Source of the DNA: Rhizobacter sp.
Lineage (GTDB): Bacteria > Pseudomonadota > Gammaproteobacteria > Burkholderiales > Burkholderiaceae
Length of the DNA: 7,095 bases
Reading direction: 5' to 3'
Assembly (NCBI GenBank): GCA_014379885.1
Contig: JACMKW010000489.1
Coordinates: 1-7,095, forward strand
Shown piece after piece: positions 1 to 5,804 of the stretch (its first letter is position 1; every line of letters starts with the position of its first letter). Under the pieces are notes generated by a model. The model searched no databases. It saw only the letters and a list, made by a program, of their open reading frames with translations, and was not told the DNA's origin. The position numbers and the translations under genes were made by a program.

Positions 1-410
1 CGGCTTGGCGCTTCTGCCAGAGGCGGGGTGGGCGCCGCGACAACCGCCGGTGCAGGGGCCTGCGTAACCGGTGGGGCGGCCGCCTTCGGGGCTGGTGAAA
101 CGGACGGTGCGGTGGCCGCTGCAGGCCGCCGCGGCATGGCTTCGTCCATCGGCTGATCCCACCACATCAGGCCCACCAGCGTGGCCACCATCAGGCCGGC
201 AAATCCGGTGGCCACCGAGGGTCGGGCCAGCCAGTCCCACAGTGCGAGCAGCGGGTGGTGCGGTGCTCGCGCGGGAGCCGCCGCGTCGCGCGCTTCGGCC
301 CGCGCTTCGTTCAAGATGAGCGCGCTCAGGGCCGCAGGCGGTTCGAGTTGCGCGTCCGGTGCATGCCGCAGCGCCTCGCGCAGATGGGCGTCGCGCTGTT
401 CGTCAGTCAT
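1..410 (-). CDS. Putative anti-sigma factor, single-pass membrane protein (partial, 3' end outside window)
   Basis: The readable part is about 136 residues beginning MTDEQRDAHLREAL; the reading frame stays open to the left edge, so the C-terminus is missing. Residues 1-64 are a charged, probably cytoplasmic segment. Residues about 65-84 (SVATGFAGLMVATLVGLMWW) form one membrane helix. After it comes a Pro/Ala-rich stretch (about 94-136) that would lie in the periplasm as a flexible linker. The ATG overlaps the sigma-factor stop codon as ATGA, and a perfect AGGAGG lies six bases upstream inside the sigma gene, so the start is well supported and translation is probably coupled. Position directly behind an ECF sigma gene, together with the cytoplasm-helix-periplasm layout, suggests a membrane anti-sigma factor; that role is inferred from context. 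No cysteine is present in the visible part, so it lacks the zinc-binding HxxxCxxC motif of the ZAS class. I do not recognise a named family. Confidence 0.72.
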   Translation of the reverse strand, partial: MTDEQRDAHLREALRHAPDAQLEPPAALSALILNEARAEARDAAAPARAPHHPLLALWDWLARPSVATGFAGLMVATLVGLMWWDQPMDEAMPRRPAAATAPSVSPAPKAAAPPVTQAPAPAVVAAPTPPLAEAPS

Positions 411-1030
411 GGCGTGCCTCCTTGCATCGGCGCCAAGTAAGCCCCCATGCACGTGCGCAGCTTGCTCATCGCATAGCGCAGCCGCGTTTTCGCCGTCTCA
501 AAACCCACCTCCAACGCGCGCGCCACATCGGCCATTGGCAAGTCGTCGTCGTGGTGCAACAAGAAGGCGCTGCGTTGGGCGAGTGGCAGCTCTTCCAGGC
601 AACCCAACAGGCGCTCACCGGCGCGGCGCCAGAAGGCCAGGTCTTCGCTGTGCGGCACGGGCGCTGGCCACTGCTGCCAGGGGGCACCACCGGCTTCGGG
701 CTCCCACGGTGAGTCGTCTTCGGTGGTCATCGACACCTCGCGCCCACTGCGTCGCCAGATGTCGATCACGCGGTGGTTGGCCAGGGTGAACAACCAGGTG
801 CGAAAGCTCGCGCCCTGGGGTTGCCATTGCTGGCGGGCGTTCACCACCCGCAGCCACGTGTCTTGAAAAACTTCATCGGTTTGCGCGGCCAGCGTGTTGC
901 CCAGCAGGCGGCGAATGAAGCGGTACAGCCCGGCCTGGTGGCGCGCATAAAGCTGCTCGAACGCGGCGGCGTCACCGCGCACATAGGCGGTCATCAGCTC
1001 GTCGTCGGTTGCATCAGTCGTGGCGCTCAT
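407..1030 (-). CDS. ECF-type RNA polymerase sigma factor (sigma-70 family)
   Basis: A protein of 207 residues with the two-domain ECF layout. Region 2 (about residues 10-95) includes DELMTAYVRGDAAAFEQLY, the core-binding/-10 stretch around DEVFQDTWLRVV and SFRTWLFTLANHRVIDIWRR. A variable acidic/Pro-rich linker follows (about 96-130). Region 4 (about 132-195) has LEELPLAQRSAFLL and the -35-binding helix-turn-helix MADVARALEVGFETAKTRL. It directs RNA polymerase to a dedicated promoter set in the cytoplasm; the regulon cannot be read from here. I chose the ATG at 1030 (MSATTDATDDEL). An in-frame GTG at 1051 would add seven residues but has no ribosome-binding site close to it, while a GAGG lies about 15 bases before the ATG, so the start is not certain. 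The 3' end overlaps the downstream membrane protein by four bases, a typical sigma/anti-sigma arrangement. Confidence 0.9.
   Translation of the reverse strand: MSATTDATDDELMTAYVRGDAAAFEQLYARHQAGLYRFIRRLLGNTLAAQTDEVFQDTWLRVVNARQQWQPQGASFRTWLFTLANHRVIDIWRRSGREVSMTTEDDSPWEPEAGGAPWQQWPAPVPHSEDLAFWRRAGERLLGCLEELPLAQRSAFLLHHDDDLPMADVARALEVGFETAKTRLRYAMSKLRTCMGAYLAPMQGGTP
417..422 (-). promoter_or_regulatory. Shine-Dalgarno site of the putative anti-sigma gene
   Basis: AGGAGG lies six bases upstream of the ATG at 410 and inside the last codons of the sigma-factor gene (codons for Gln-Gly-Gly). It fixes the start of a reading frame that is otherwise open at the window edge. With the ATGA overlap it suggests re-initiation by ribosomes finishing the sigma factor, which would keep the two proteins in fixed ratio. 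Confidence 0.8.
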
Positions 1031-1062
1031 CGGGTGGGAAGTCTGCCTCACGGTCTAGGGCC

Positions 1063-1255
1063 TGTTCACACTAAATGAACACCCGCGCCGGGTCATAGCG
1101 AGGTGCAGGGCAAGGCACGGGTGAGGCCGTGTGCCTCTGGCATACAACGAGCCCGCAACGCCGCCGTGCGCCTCGCTCTGGCCCGGCCCTTCGGGTGATC
1201 TCAGGAAGCGGGCGCCCTCAGCGTTGCAAATGCTCGCTGTGGCAAGTGCTACAGC
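1063..1255. repeat. Intergenic cluster of inverted repeats, possible dispersed repeat element
   Basis: This part of the 265-base gap between the dolP-like gene and the sigma gene holds a chain of inverted repeats. They are GTTCA/TGAAC at 1064-1080; ACCCG/CGGGT at 1081-1093; GGCACGG pairing with CCGTGTGCC, with a two-base bulge, at 1114-1135; TGCC/GGCA at 1132-1142; the wide pair GCAACGC (1155-1161) and GCGTTGC (1221-1227); and an 8-bp stem with one wobble pair and a four-base loop at 1236-1255. No reading frame here looks coding. The promoter of the sigma gene should lie in the same gap, but I see no convincing -35/-10 pair. Nearly continuous structure of this kind is typical of mobile intergenic repeats (REP- or MITE-like); whether other copies exist cannot be told from one window. 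Confidence 0.45.
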
Positions 1256-1295
1256 TGGGGCGTCGTCCGGCTTGGGGGCGACCTGCCTCAGCGCC

Positions 1296-1943
1296 TCAAG
1301 GCTTGGCGACCACCGGCTGTTTGGGTGCGTTGCGCGGGTCGATCTCGGCGAGGTCGGCTTCGCTGATGACTTCGAGCACACGCACCACCTTTTGCACGCC
1401 GCTGATGCTGCGGGTGAGTTCGGACGCGCGTTCGGCTTCGCGTTCGGTCACGCGGCCCATCAGGAAGACCGTGCCACGTTCGGTCACCACCTTGAAGGCG
1501 TTGGCCGAGATGTCGCCGGCATCGACCAAGGTGGCTTTCACCTTGCTCGTGACCAGGGCGTCGTTGGAGCGGTTGCTCAGGGAGCTGGCCGTCATCACCG
1601 CCAGCTCATTGACGACGGAGCGTGCGTTGTCGACCTTGCCCACACTTTGTTCGATGGCTGCCTTGTCGGCATCGGTGGGCACCTCGCCGCTGAGCAGCAC
1701 CATGCGGTTGTAGCTGGTCACGTTCACGTGGCCGCGGTCACCGAGGACTTCGCGCACGCGGGTCTTCGACTTCATCTCGATGGCCTGGTCTTCGATCTGC
1801 GCGCCCGAGGTGCGCCGGTCGGTGGCGAGCAGCGAGCCGCCTACCACTGCACTGCCGACCAGCAGCGCCGCGCAGCCCGACAAGCTGGAGGCAGCGATCA
1901 GGGCGGCCACGACGGCGGCGGTGCGGAAAGTCTTGTCGGTCAT
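1296..1943 (-). CDS. dolP: DolP-like outer-membrane lipoprotein with two BON domains
   Basis: A protein of 215 residues. The N-terminus is a lipoprotein signal ([20 protein letters not shown]) followed by the lipobox LSGC, with Cys24 the likely lipidated residue. The mature start contains [16 protein letters not shown], a signature of the DolP (YraP) family. Two BON domains follow at about residues 47-115 (including [15 protein letters not shown]) and 126-193 (including [16 protein letters not shown]). A short extension of about 20 residues closes the protein. In E. coli DolP sits in the outer membrane, binds anionic phospholipid at division sites and supports envelope integrity and BAM function; the same role is inferred here. 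The start at 1943 overlaps the stop of the upstream SIS gene as ATGA and has an AGGA six bases upstream. A longer frame reaching to 1988 would bury the signal peptide, so it was rejected. The pairing with the DiaA-type gene matches the E. coli diaA-dolP order. Confidence 0.9.
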   Translation of the reverse strand: MTDKTFRTAAVVAALIAASSLSGCAALLVGSAVVGGSLLATDRRTSGAQIEDQAIEMKSKTRVREVLGDRGHVNVTSYNRMVLLSGEVPTDADKAAIEQSVGKVDNARSVVNELAVMTASSLSNRSNDALVTSKVKATLVDAGDISANAFKVVTERGTVFLMGRVTEREAERASELTRSISGVQKVVRVLEVISEADLAEIDPRNAPKQPVVAKP

Positions 1944-2542
1944 GTGTTTTCCTGTTCTCCGAGCAATTGCAGATCCACGGCGTCGCACAGGCAGTGCAAC
2001 GCAAGAATGTGCACTTCCTGGACGCGAGCCGTGCGTTCGTGGGGCACGCAGATGTGCACGTCGGTTTCGGTGAGCAGCTCGTTCATCTTGCCGCCTCCGC
2101 GCCCGGTGAGCGCGATCACGGTCATCTCTTTGGCGTGAGCCGCTTCCACCGCGGCCAGCACGTTGGCGGAGTTGCCGCTGGTGGTGATGGCCAGCAGTAC
2201 GTCACCGGGCTGGCCGAGTGCCTGCACCTGCTTCGAGAAGATTGAGTTGAAGTCGTAGTCGTTGCCGATGGCGGTGAGGATGGAGCTGTCGGTGGTCAGT
2301 GCAATCGCGGCCAGACCGGGGCGTTCGCGCTCGAAACGGCCGATGAACTCGGCCGCAAAGTGCTGTGCATCGCTGGCCGAGCCCCCGTTGCCGCAGGCCA
2401 GCACCTTGCCCCCGGCGGTGATGCTGCCCACCACCGCGCTCACGGCTTCGGCAATCGGGCGCGAAAGAATCTCGGCCGCCGCGTACTTGAGGTCGGCGCT
2501 GTCGAAGAATTGTTGTTGTATGCGTTGTTCAAGCATGGGCAT
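1940..2542 (-). CDS. gmhA: SIS-domain phosphoheptose isomerase (GmhA) / DiaA-type protein
   Basis: A single-SIS-domain cytoplasmic protein of 200 residues. The phosphosugar-binding motifs are [16 protein letters not shown] (50-65) and the loop [10 protein letters not shown] (119-128). Family background: GmhA isomerises sedoheptulose 7-phosphate for LPS-core heptose, whereas its relative DiaA binds DnaA and promotes replication initiation. The gene order (yraN, this gene, dolP) and stretches such as KQVQALG and HCLCDAVD resemble DiaA. However, the GmhA metal/catalytic set is intact: H61, E65, Q175 and H183. As I recall the E. coli DiaA sequence, it lacks the Glu and the last His. Either or both functions are possible. 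The ATG at 2542 gives MPMLEQ; the second ATG at 2536 aligns better with relatives, and neither has a good Shine-Dalgarno. A TATGAT hexamer (2550-2545) sits just upstream, so a short-leader or leaderless transcript is possible. It overlaps dolP by four bases and follows yraN after 59 bases. Confidence 0.9.
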   Translation of the reverse strand: MPMLEQRIQQQFFDSADLKYAAAEILSRPIAEAVSAVVGSITAGGKVLACGNGGSASDAQHFAAEFIGRFERERPGLAAIALTTDSSILTAIGNDYDFNSIFSKQVQALGQPGDVLLAITTSGNSANVLAAVEAAHAKEMTVIALTGRGGGKMNELLTETDVHICVPHERTARVQEVHILALHCLCDAVDLQLLGEQENT

Positions 2543-2601
2543 GGATCATAAGACACGGGTGATCGCGCTAGGTTCCCTGGCGTGGGCGCTCACTGGTGGG
2601 T

Positions 2602-2982
2602 TCAGTCGGCAGAGAACGCGCCACGAAACCACTGCAAACTGTCGGCTTCGATCGCCACCACATCAAAACGGCAAGGGGGTGGCGAGGCGAACTGCATCAG
2701 GTAGCGCTGCGCCGCATAAATGAGGCGTCGTTGTTTGCTGCTGGTCACGCTGGCCGCGGCACCCCCATGCCCGGCCGTGCGGCGCGAACGCACTTCCACG
2801 AAGACCAGGGTGCCATCGGTGTCGCGCACAATCAGGTCGACTTCGCCGCCACGCGCGTTCGGGCCGGCGGCCACTCGATAATTGCGCTGCACCAGCTTGA
2901 GGCCGTGGCTTGTCAGGTGTGCCAGGGCCCGTGCTTCCGCGTCATCGCCTGTCCCCTTTGTTGTCTGCCTTGCCGTGACCAT
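2602..2982 (-). CDS. yraN: YraN family protein (UPF0102), putative nuclease fold
   Basis: A 126-residue protein, the usual length for UPF0102. The conserved blocks run in order: GDDAEARALAHL near residue 12; GGEVDLIVRD (45-54); LVFVEVRSR (59-67); GGAAASVTSSKQRRLI (73-88); and PCRFDVVAIE (103-112). E47, D49, E63 and K83 are candidates for the restriction-endonuclease-like (PD-(D/E)xK) active site known for the fold. The cellular role of this family is not established. The ATG at 2982 has GAGGG four bases upstream, a good start. That Shine-Dalgarno lies only a few bases from the divergent rsmI start at 2996, so any yraN promoter must lie within rsmI coding sequence or its immediate leader. The neighbours (rsmI, SIS gene, dolP) match the conserved proteobacterial context of yraN. 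Confidence 0.92.
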   Translation of the reverse strand: MVTARQTTKGTGDDAEARALAHLTSHGLKLVQRNYRVAAGPNARGGEVDLIVRDTDGTLVFVEVRSRRTAGHGGAAASVTSSKQRRLIYAAQRYLMQFASPPPCRFDVVAIEADSLQWFRGAFSAD

Positions 2983-2995
2983 TGTTCCCTCGTTG

Positions 2996-3886
2996 ATGCT
3001 GCAAGCGGCCCAGGCCGCCGCCGGCCTGCAGCAGTATCCCGCAGGGGCGCTCTACATCGTGGCCACGCCCATCGGCAACCTGGCTGATATGAGCCTGCGT
3101 GCGATCCACGTGCTCTCGCTGGTGGACGCCGTGGCCTGCGAAGACACCCGCCACAGCGCACCCTTGCTGCGCCATCTGGGTGTGGACAAACCCCTGCTCG
3201 CCGTGCACGAACACAACGAGCGCGAGGCTGCGGGCAACGTGCTGGCGCGCCTGGCACGCGGTGAGCGTGTGGCCTACATCAGTGACGCCGGCACACCGGC
3301 CGTGAGCGACCCCGGCGCCGCGCTGGTGGCTGCTGCGCAGCAAGCCGGTTACCGCTGCATTCCCTTGCCGGGTGCGAGCAGTGCGCTGGCCGCCCTGAGC
3401 GTGGCGGGGGATGTGCTGGGTGCCGGTTTTGTATTCACCGGCTTTCTGCCCACGCGCGGCGCGGAGCGTGCGCAGGCCTTGAAGGCGCTGGCGGCCCGTG
3501 ACGACACCCAAGTGCTGTTCGAAGCACCGCACCGCATCGAGTCATTGCTGCAAGGGCTGGCCGAGGCCTGCCCGGCGCGCAGTGTCACGCTGTGCCGCGA
3601 ACTGACCAAGCAATTCGAGACGGTGGTGACACTGCCCGCTTCGGAGCTGCCGGCCTGGCTGGCGGGCGACGCCAACCGCGCGCGCGGGGAGTTCGTGCTG
3701 GTCGTGCACGCGCTCAAACCGTCGGGCCATGACGATGCCCTCAACGCCCACGATGCCACGCTGCGCGCCTTGCTCGCCGAACTTCCCCTCAAGCAGGCCG
3801 TGGCCCTGGCAGCCGAGTTGACCGGCGCGCCCCGCAATGCGCTTTACGCCCGCGCCTTGGCGCTGAAGGCTGGCGCCGAGGACTGA
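2996..3886 (+). CDS. rsmI: 16S rRNA (cytidine(1402)-2'-O)-methyltransferase RsmI
   Basis: A protein of 296 residues with the full RsmI/YraL signature: LYIVATPIGNLADMSLRA (19-36), CEDTRHSAPLLRHLG (48-62), HEHNE (71-75), ISDAGTPAVSDPG (95-107), LPGASSALAALS (124-135), GFLP (149-152), FEAPHRIESLL (175-185), CRELTKQFE (200-208) and GEFVLVV (231-237). A C-terminal RsmI helical domain includes LPLKQAVALAAELTGAPRNALY (263-284). It uses SAM to methylate the ribose of C1402 in the decoding centre of 16S rRNA; with RsmH it tunes decoding fidelity. I chose the ATG at 2996. An in-frame GTG at 2975 is possible but overlaps the divergent yraN start, and neither has a clear Shine-Dalgarno. The first 12 or so residues are unconserved. 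The last 43 bases overlap the convergent SDR gene. Unlike E. coli, no lpoA gene follows. Confidence 0.95.
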   Translation: MLQAAQAAAGLQQYPAGALYIVATPIGNLADMSLRAIHVLSLVDAVACEDTRHSAPLLRHLGVDKPLLAVHEHNEREAAGNVLARLARGERVAYISDAGTPAVSDPGAALVAAAQQAGYRCIPLPGASSALAALSVAGDVLGAGFVFTGFLPTRGAERAQALKALAARDDTQVLFEAPHRIESLLQGLAEACPARSVTLCRELTKQFETVVTLPASELPAWLAGDANRARGEFVLVVHALKPSGHDDALNAHDATLRALLAELPLKQAVALAAELTGAPRNALYARALALKAGAED

Positions 3887-4821
3887 GGCAACAGGCCCAG
3901 TTCACCCAGCGACGCCCTCACGGCGTGCAGCAGCGGGGTGTGCGGCAAGCTGCCGACGAGTGCCTGCAGCGCGTTGCCATCGAGCTGGTGTGCTCGCTGC
4001 CAGAGGTAGCGCATCACCAGCATCTCGCGCCACATCGGCATCACGATGGAACCCACCCGCATCACGCCCCAGGGCAGGCTGGCGGGGCGCAGGGCGCGGC
4101 CTGTGGCAGCTTCCATGGCTTCGCGCATCTGCTGGCCGGTGATCGCGTGGCCGGCAAAGTGCAGGCGGTGGTGGCCACGCAGTTGCGCGTGCTGCCCAGC
4201 TACGCGCACGAAGGCTTGTGCCAGGTCGGGCAGGTAAGCCCAGGCGTGAACCATGTCGAGCCCGCCCGGGTAGACAAATTTGCCCTTGGCGACCCCCGAG
4301 GCCAAGCCCATGTCAAACCATGATCCGCGGCCGGGGCCGCCGAAGAAGTCGCCCGCGCGAATCACCACGCTGTTCAAGCCAAGCTCTGCGGCCATGCGGG
4401 CTTCGGTCTCGATGCGGATGCGTGCCTTGGGTGTGTCGCCACGTTCGGGGGTGTTCGGGCTCAGCAAGGCGGGCATCTCGCGGCCGAAGTTGTAGACATT
4501 GCCGGGCAGCATCAGCAGGGCGCCGCTCTCACGCGCCAATGAGATGGCCGCGTCAGTCAGAGGCAAAGCGAGCTTGTCCCACTGCGTGTAGGGCGGGTTG
4601 AGCGCGTGGATGATCGCGTGCACGCCCTTGGCCGCGGTGCGCAGCGCCTCGGCGTTGTGCGCGTCGCAGCGAACGGCTTGCACCTGTGGGCGTGTGGCCA
4701 GTGCATCGGGCAAGGGCTTGCGGGCCTGGGCCCGCACAACCCAGCCGGCGTCCGCAAAGGCGGTGGCCAGGGCCTGGCCGATGCGCCCTGCGGCGCCGAG
4801 GATGAGAACAGTGGATGCCAT
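3844..4821 (-). CDS. NAD(P)-binding SDR / epimerase-dehydratase family protein
   Basis: A protein of 325 residues starting MASTVLILGAAGRIG. The glycine-rich dinucleotide-binding loop GAAGRIG (9-15) opens a Rossmann fold of the extended/atypical SDR type (NAD-dependent epimerase/dehydratase-like). Further SDR landmarks are CDAHNAEALRTAAKGVHAIIH (52-72), LMLPGNVYNFG (103-113), VVIRAGDFFGGPG (152-164) and MVHAWAYLPDLAQAFV (190-205). At the usual YxxxK site the residue is Arg (Y110-N-F-G-R114), so catalytic chemistry is uncertain. The substrate cannot be read from sequence. The start at 4821 has GGAG about eight bases upstream; an open frame continues to 4992 but runs antisense into the divergent LysR gene and precedes the Rossmann motif, so it was rejected. 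The divergent LysR regulator probably controls this gene. Its last 43 bases overlap the rsmI 3' end. Confidence 0.88.
   Translation of the reverse strand: MASTVLILGAAGRIGQALATAFADAGWVVRAQARKPLPDALATRPQVQAVRCDAHNAEALRTAAKGVHAIIHALNPPYTQWDKLALPLTDAAISLARESGALLMLPGNVYNFGREMPALLSPNTPERGDTPKARIRIETEARMAAELGLNSVVIRAGDFFGGPGRGSWFDMGLASGVAKGKFVYPGGLDMVHAWAYLPDLAQAFVRVAGQHAQLRGHHRLHFAGHAITGQQMREAMEAATGRALRPASLPWGVMRVGSIVMPMWREMLVMRYLWQRAHQLDGNALQALVGSLPHTPLLHAVRASLGELGLLPQSSAPAFSAKARA
3855..3881. other. Hairpin inside the rsmI / SDR convergent overlap
   Basis: CCTTGGCGC pairs with GCGCCGAGG (nine pairs including one G-T) around a nine-base loop, ending two bases before the rsmI stop codon. It lies within coding sequence of both converging genes. 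No T-run follows on either side, so it is not a standard intrinsic terminator. It could pause polymerase or protect mRNA 3' ends, or could be a chance product of GC-rich codons. Confidence 0.4.
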
Positions 4822-4886
4822 GAACGTGCTCCGATGGTTGAGGTGATGGGAGTGATTTTTCGGCCAAAACATCTTCAGCGGAAGAC

Positions 4887-4917
4887 GCATGGCTGCATGG
4901 CTATCATTCATGAATGA
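4887..4917. promoter_or_regulatory. Candidate operator/promoter between the SDR gene and divergent lysR
   Basis: The 92-base gap between the two divergent genes holds a perfect tandem repeat GCATGGCT GCATGGCT (4887-4902). It is followed at once by a perfect 14-base palindrome TCATTCATGAATGA (4904-4917) that covers the lysR start codon. A further short inverted repeat TCTTC-AGCG-GAAGA sits at 4872-4885. LysR regulators usually bind interrupted dyads between themselves and a divergent target gene and repress their own transcription, so these are the best operator candidates. None is a strict T-N11-A site. TATCAT at 4902-4907 could be the lysR -10 box; no good -35 hexamer is seen 16-18 bases before it. 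Confidence 0.5.
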
Positions 4918-5804
4918 ATAACAAACGAGCACTTGCCGAGCCTGATTGGTCCTTGCTGCGTGCCTTTCTGGTGGTGGCCGAATCCGGCTCACTGAGCCGC
5001 GCTGCGGTTGAGCTGGGCAGCAGCCAACCCACGCTCAGCCGGCAGATGAGCGAGCTGGAAGCGCAGATCGGCCATGCCTTGTTCGAGCGCACGCGCCGGG
5101 GCGTGCGGCTCACCGAAGCTGGTGAAGCCTTGCGCCTGCCCGCGCAGCGCATGCGCGAACATGCGCGCGAATGGTCATTGGCGGCGGCGGGGCGAGTGAC
5201 CACGCTGGCTGGCACGGTGCGCATCACCGCCAGCGAAGTGGTCAGCGCCTATTTGTTGCCCGAGGTGCTGCGCGATCTGCGCGAAACACACCCCGAGATC
5301 CAGATCGAACTGGTGCCCAGCGACAAGGTGGAAAACCTGCTGGAGCGCGAGGCCGATATCGCGTTGCGGATGGTGCGCCCCACGCAGGCGGCGTTGGTCG
5401 CGCGCAAGCTGGTCGACTTGCCCATGCATGTGTATGCCCACCGCGATTACCTCAAGCGGCATGGCAAGCCCACGATGGCCAATTTCCAGTCGCACCAATG
5501 GGTGGGTTTTGACCGCTCGGACCAGATGATCCGCGGCTTTCAGGCGGCGGGCTACCGGGTGACGCGAGAGTTCTTCGGCTTGCGCTGTGACCACCAGATC
5601 GTGGCTTGGCAGGCGGTGCGTGCCGGCGTCGGCATCGGTGTGGGCATGGCCCGTGTGGCCCGGCAAACGCCTGAGCTGGTGCGCATCCTGCCCGACATCC
5701 AGGTACAGGCCCTGCCCATGTGGATCACGGCGCACCGCGAGTTGCGCGGCACGCCGAGATTGAAGCTCGTCTTCGAAGCGCTGGTGTCAGCGCTGAAGTC
5801 TTAG
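4914..5804 (+). CDS. LysR-type transcriptional regulator
   Basis: A protein of 296 residues, the normal LysR length. The N-terminal winged helix-turn-helix spans about residues 11-70, with LSRAAVELGSSQPTLSRQMSELE as the recognition region and FERTRRGVRLTEAGEAL closing it. A linker helix and the periplasmic-binding-protein-like effector domain (about 95-290) follow, including VRITASEVVSAYLLPEVL, ADIALRMVRP and the glycine-rich AVRAGVGIGVGMA. The effector is unknown; the divergent SDR gene is the likely target. The start is fixed: the in-frame codon just before the ATG is the stop TGA, and the HTH begins only 10 residues in. No Shine-Dalgarno precedes the ATG, while TATCAT ends six bases before it, so the transcript may be leaderless. 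The stop codon TAG overlaps the TAA of the convergent small gene. Confidence 0.95.
   Translation: MNNKRALAEPDWSLLRAFLVVAESGSLSRAAVELGSSQPTLSRQMSELEAQIGHALFERTRRGVRLTEAGEALRLPAQRMREHAREWSLAAAGRVTTLAGTVRITASEVVSAYLLPEVLRDLRETHPEIQIELVPSDKVENLLEREADIALRMVRPTQAALVARKLVDLPMHVYAHRDYLKRHGKPTMANFQSHQWVGFDRSDQMIRGFQAAGYRVTREFFGLRCDHQIVAWQAVRAGVGIGVGMARVARQTPELVRILPDIQVQALPMWITAHRELRGTPRLKLVFEALVSALKS
5771..5798. terminator. Hairpin at the lysR / small secreted protein convergent junction
   Basis: A stem of CTTC plus AGCGCTG (5771-5774 and 5777-5783, with a two-base GA bulge) pairs perfectly with CAGCGCTGAAG (5788-5798) around a GTGT loop. Read on the minus strand, it begins three bases after the stop of the small gene. 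Read on the plus strand, it is inside the last lysR codons, and a run of five T follows only at 5813-5817, 14 bases on. The stem is strong, but U-tract position is poor in both directions, so this is a candidate transcript-end hairpin and not a textbook terminator. Confidence 0.45.

Noticed and set aside
181..789. Plus-strand open frame of 202 codons
   Set aside because: Antisense to the sigma and anti-sigma genes, Arg/Ala/Ser-rich, with no recognisable motif or ribosome-binding site.
1055..1381. Minus-strand 108-codon open frame upstream of the sigma gene
   Set aside because: It begins inside the dolP-like gene in another frame and crosses the hairpin cluster; composition is not protein-like and it has no motif.
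1131..2138. Long plus-strand open frame of 335 codons
   Set aside because: It runs antisense through dolP and the SIS gene, which have clear family motifs; its translation is His/Gly/Ala-rich low-complexity sequence typical of shadow frames in GC-rich DNA.
2882..2995. 38-codon N-terminal extension of rsmI
   Set aside because: It overlaps the yraN coding region antisense and precedes the conserved LYIVATPIGNL start; known RsmI proteins have only a short leader there.
4822..4992. 57-codon N-terminal extension of the SDR gene
   Set aside because: It overlaps the lysR start antisense; the Rossmann loop and a good GGAG site fit the ATG at 4821.
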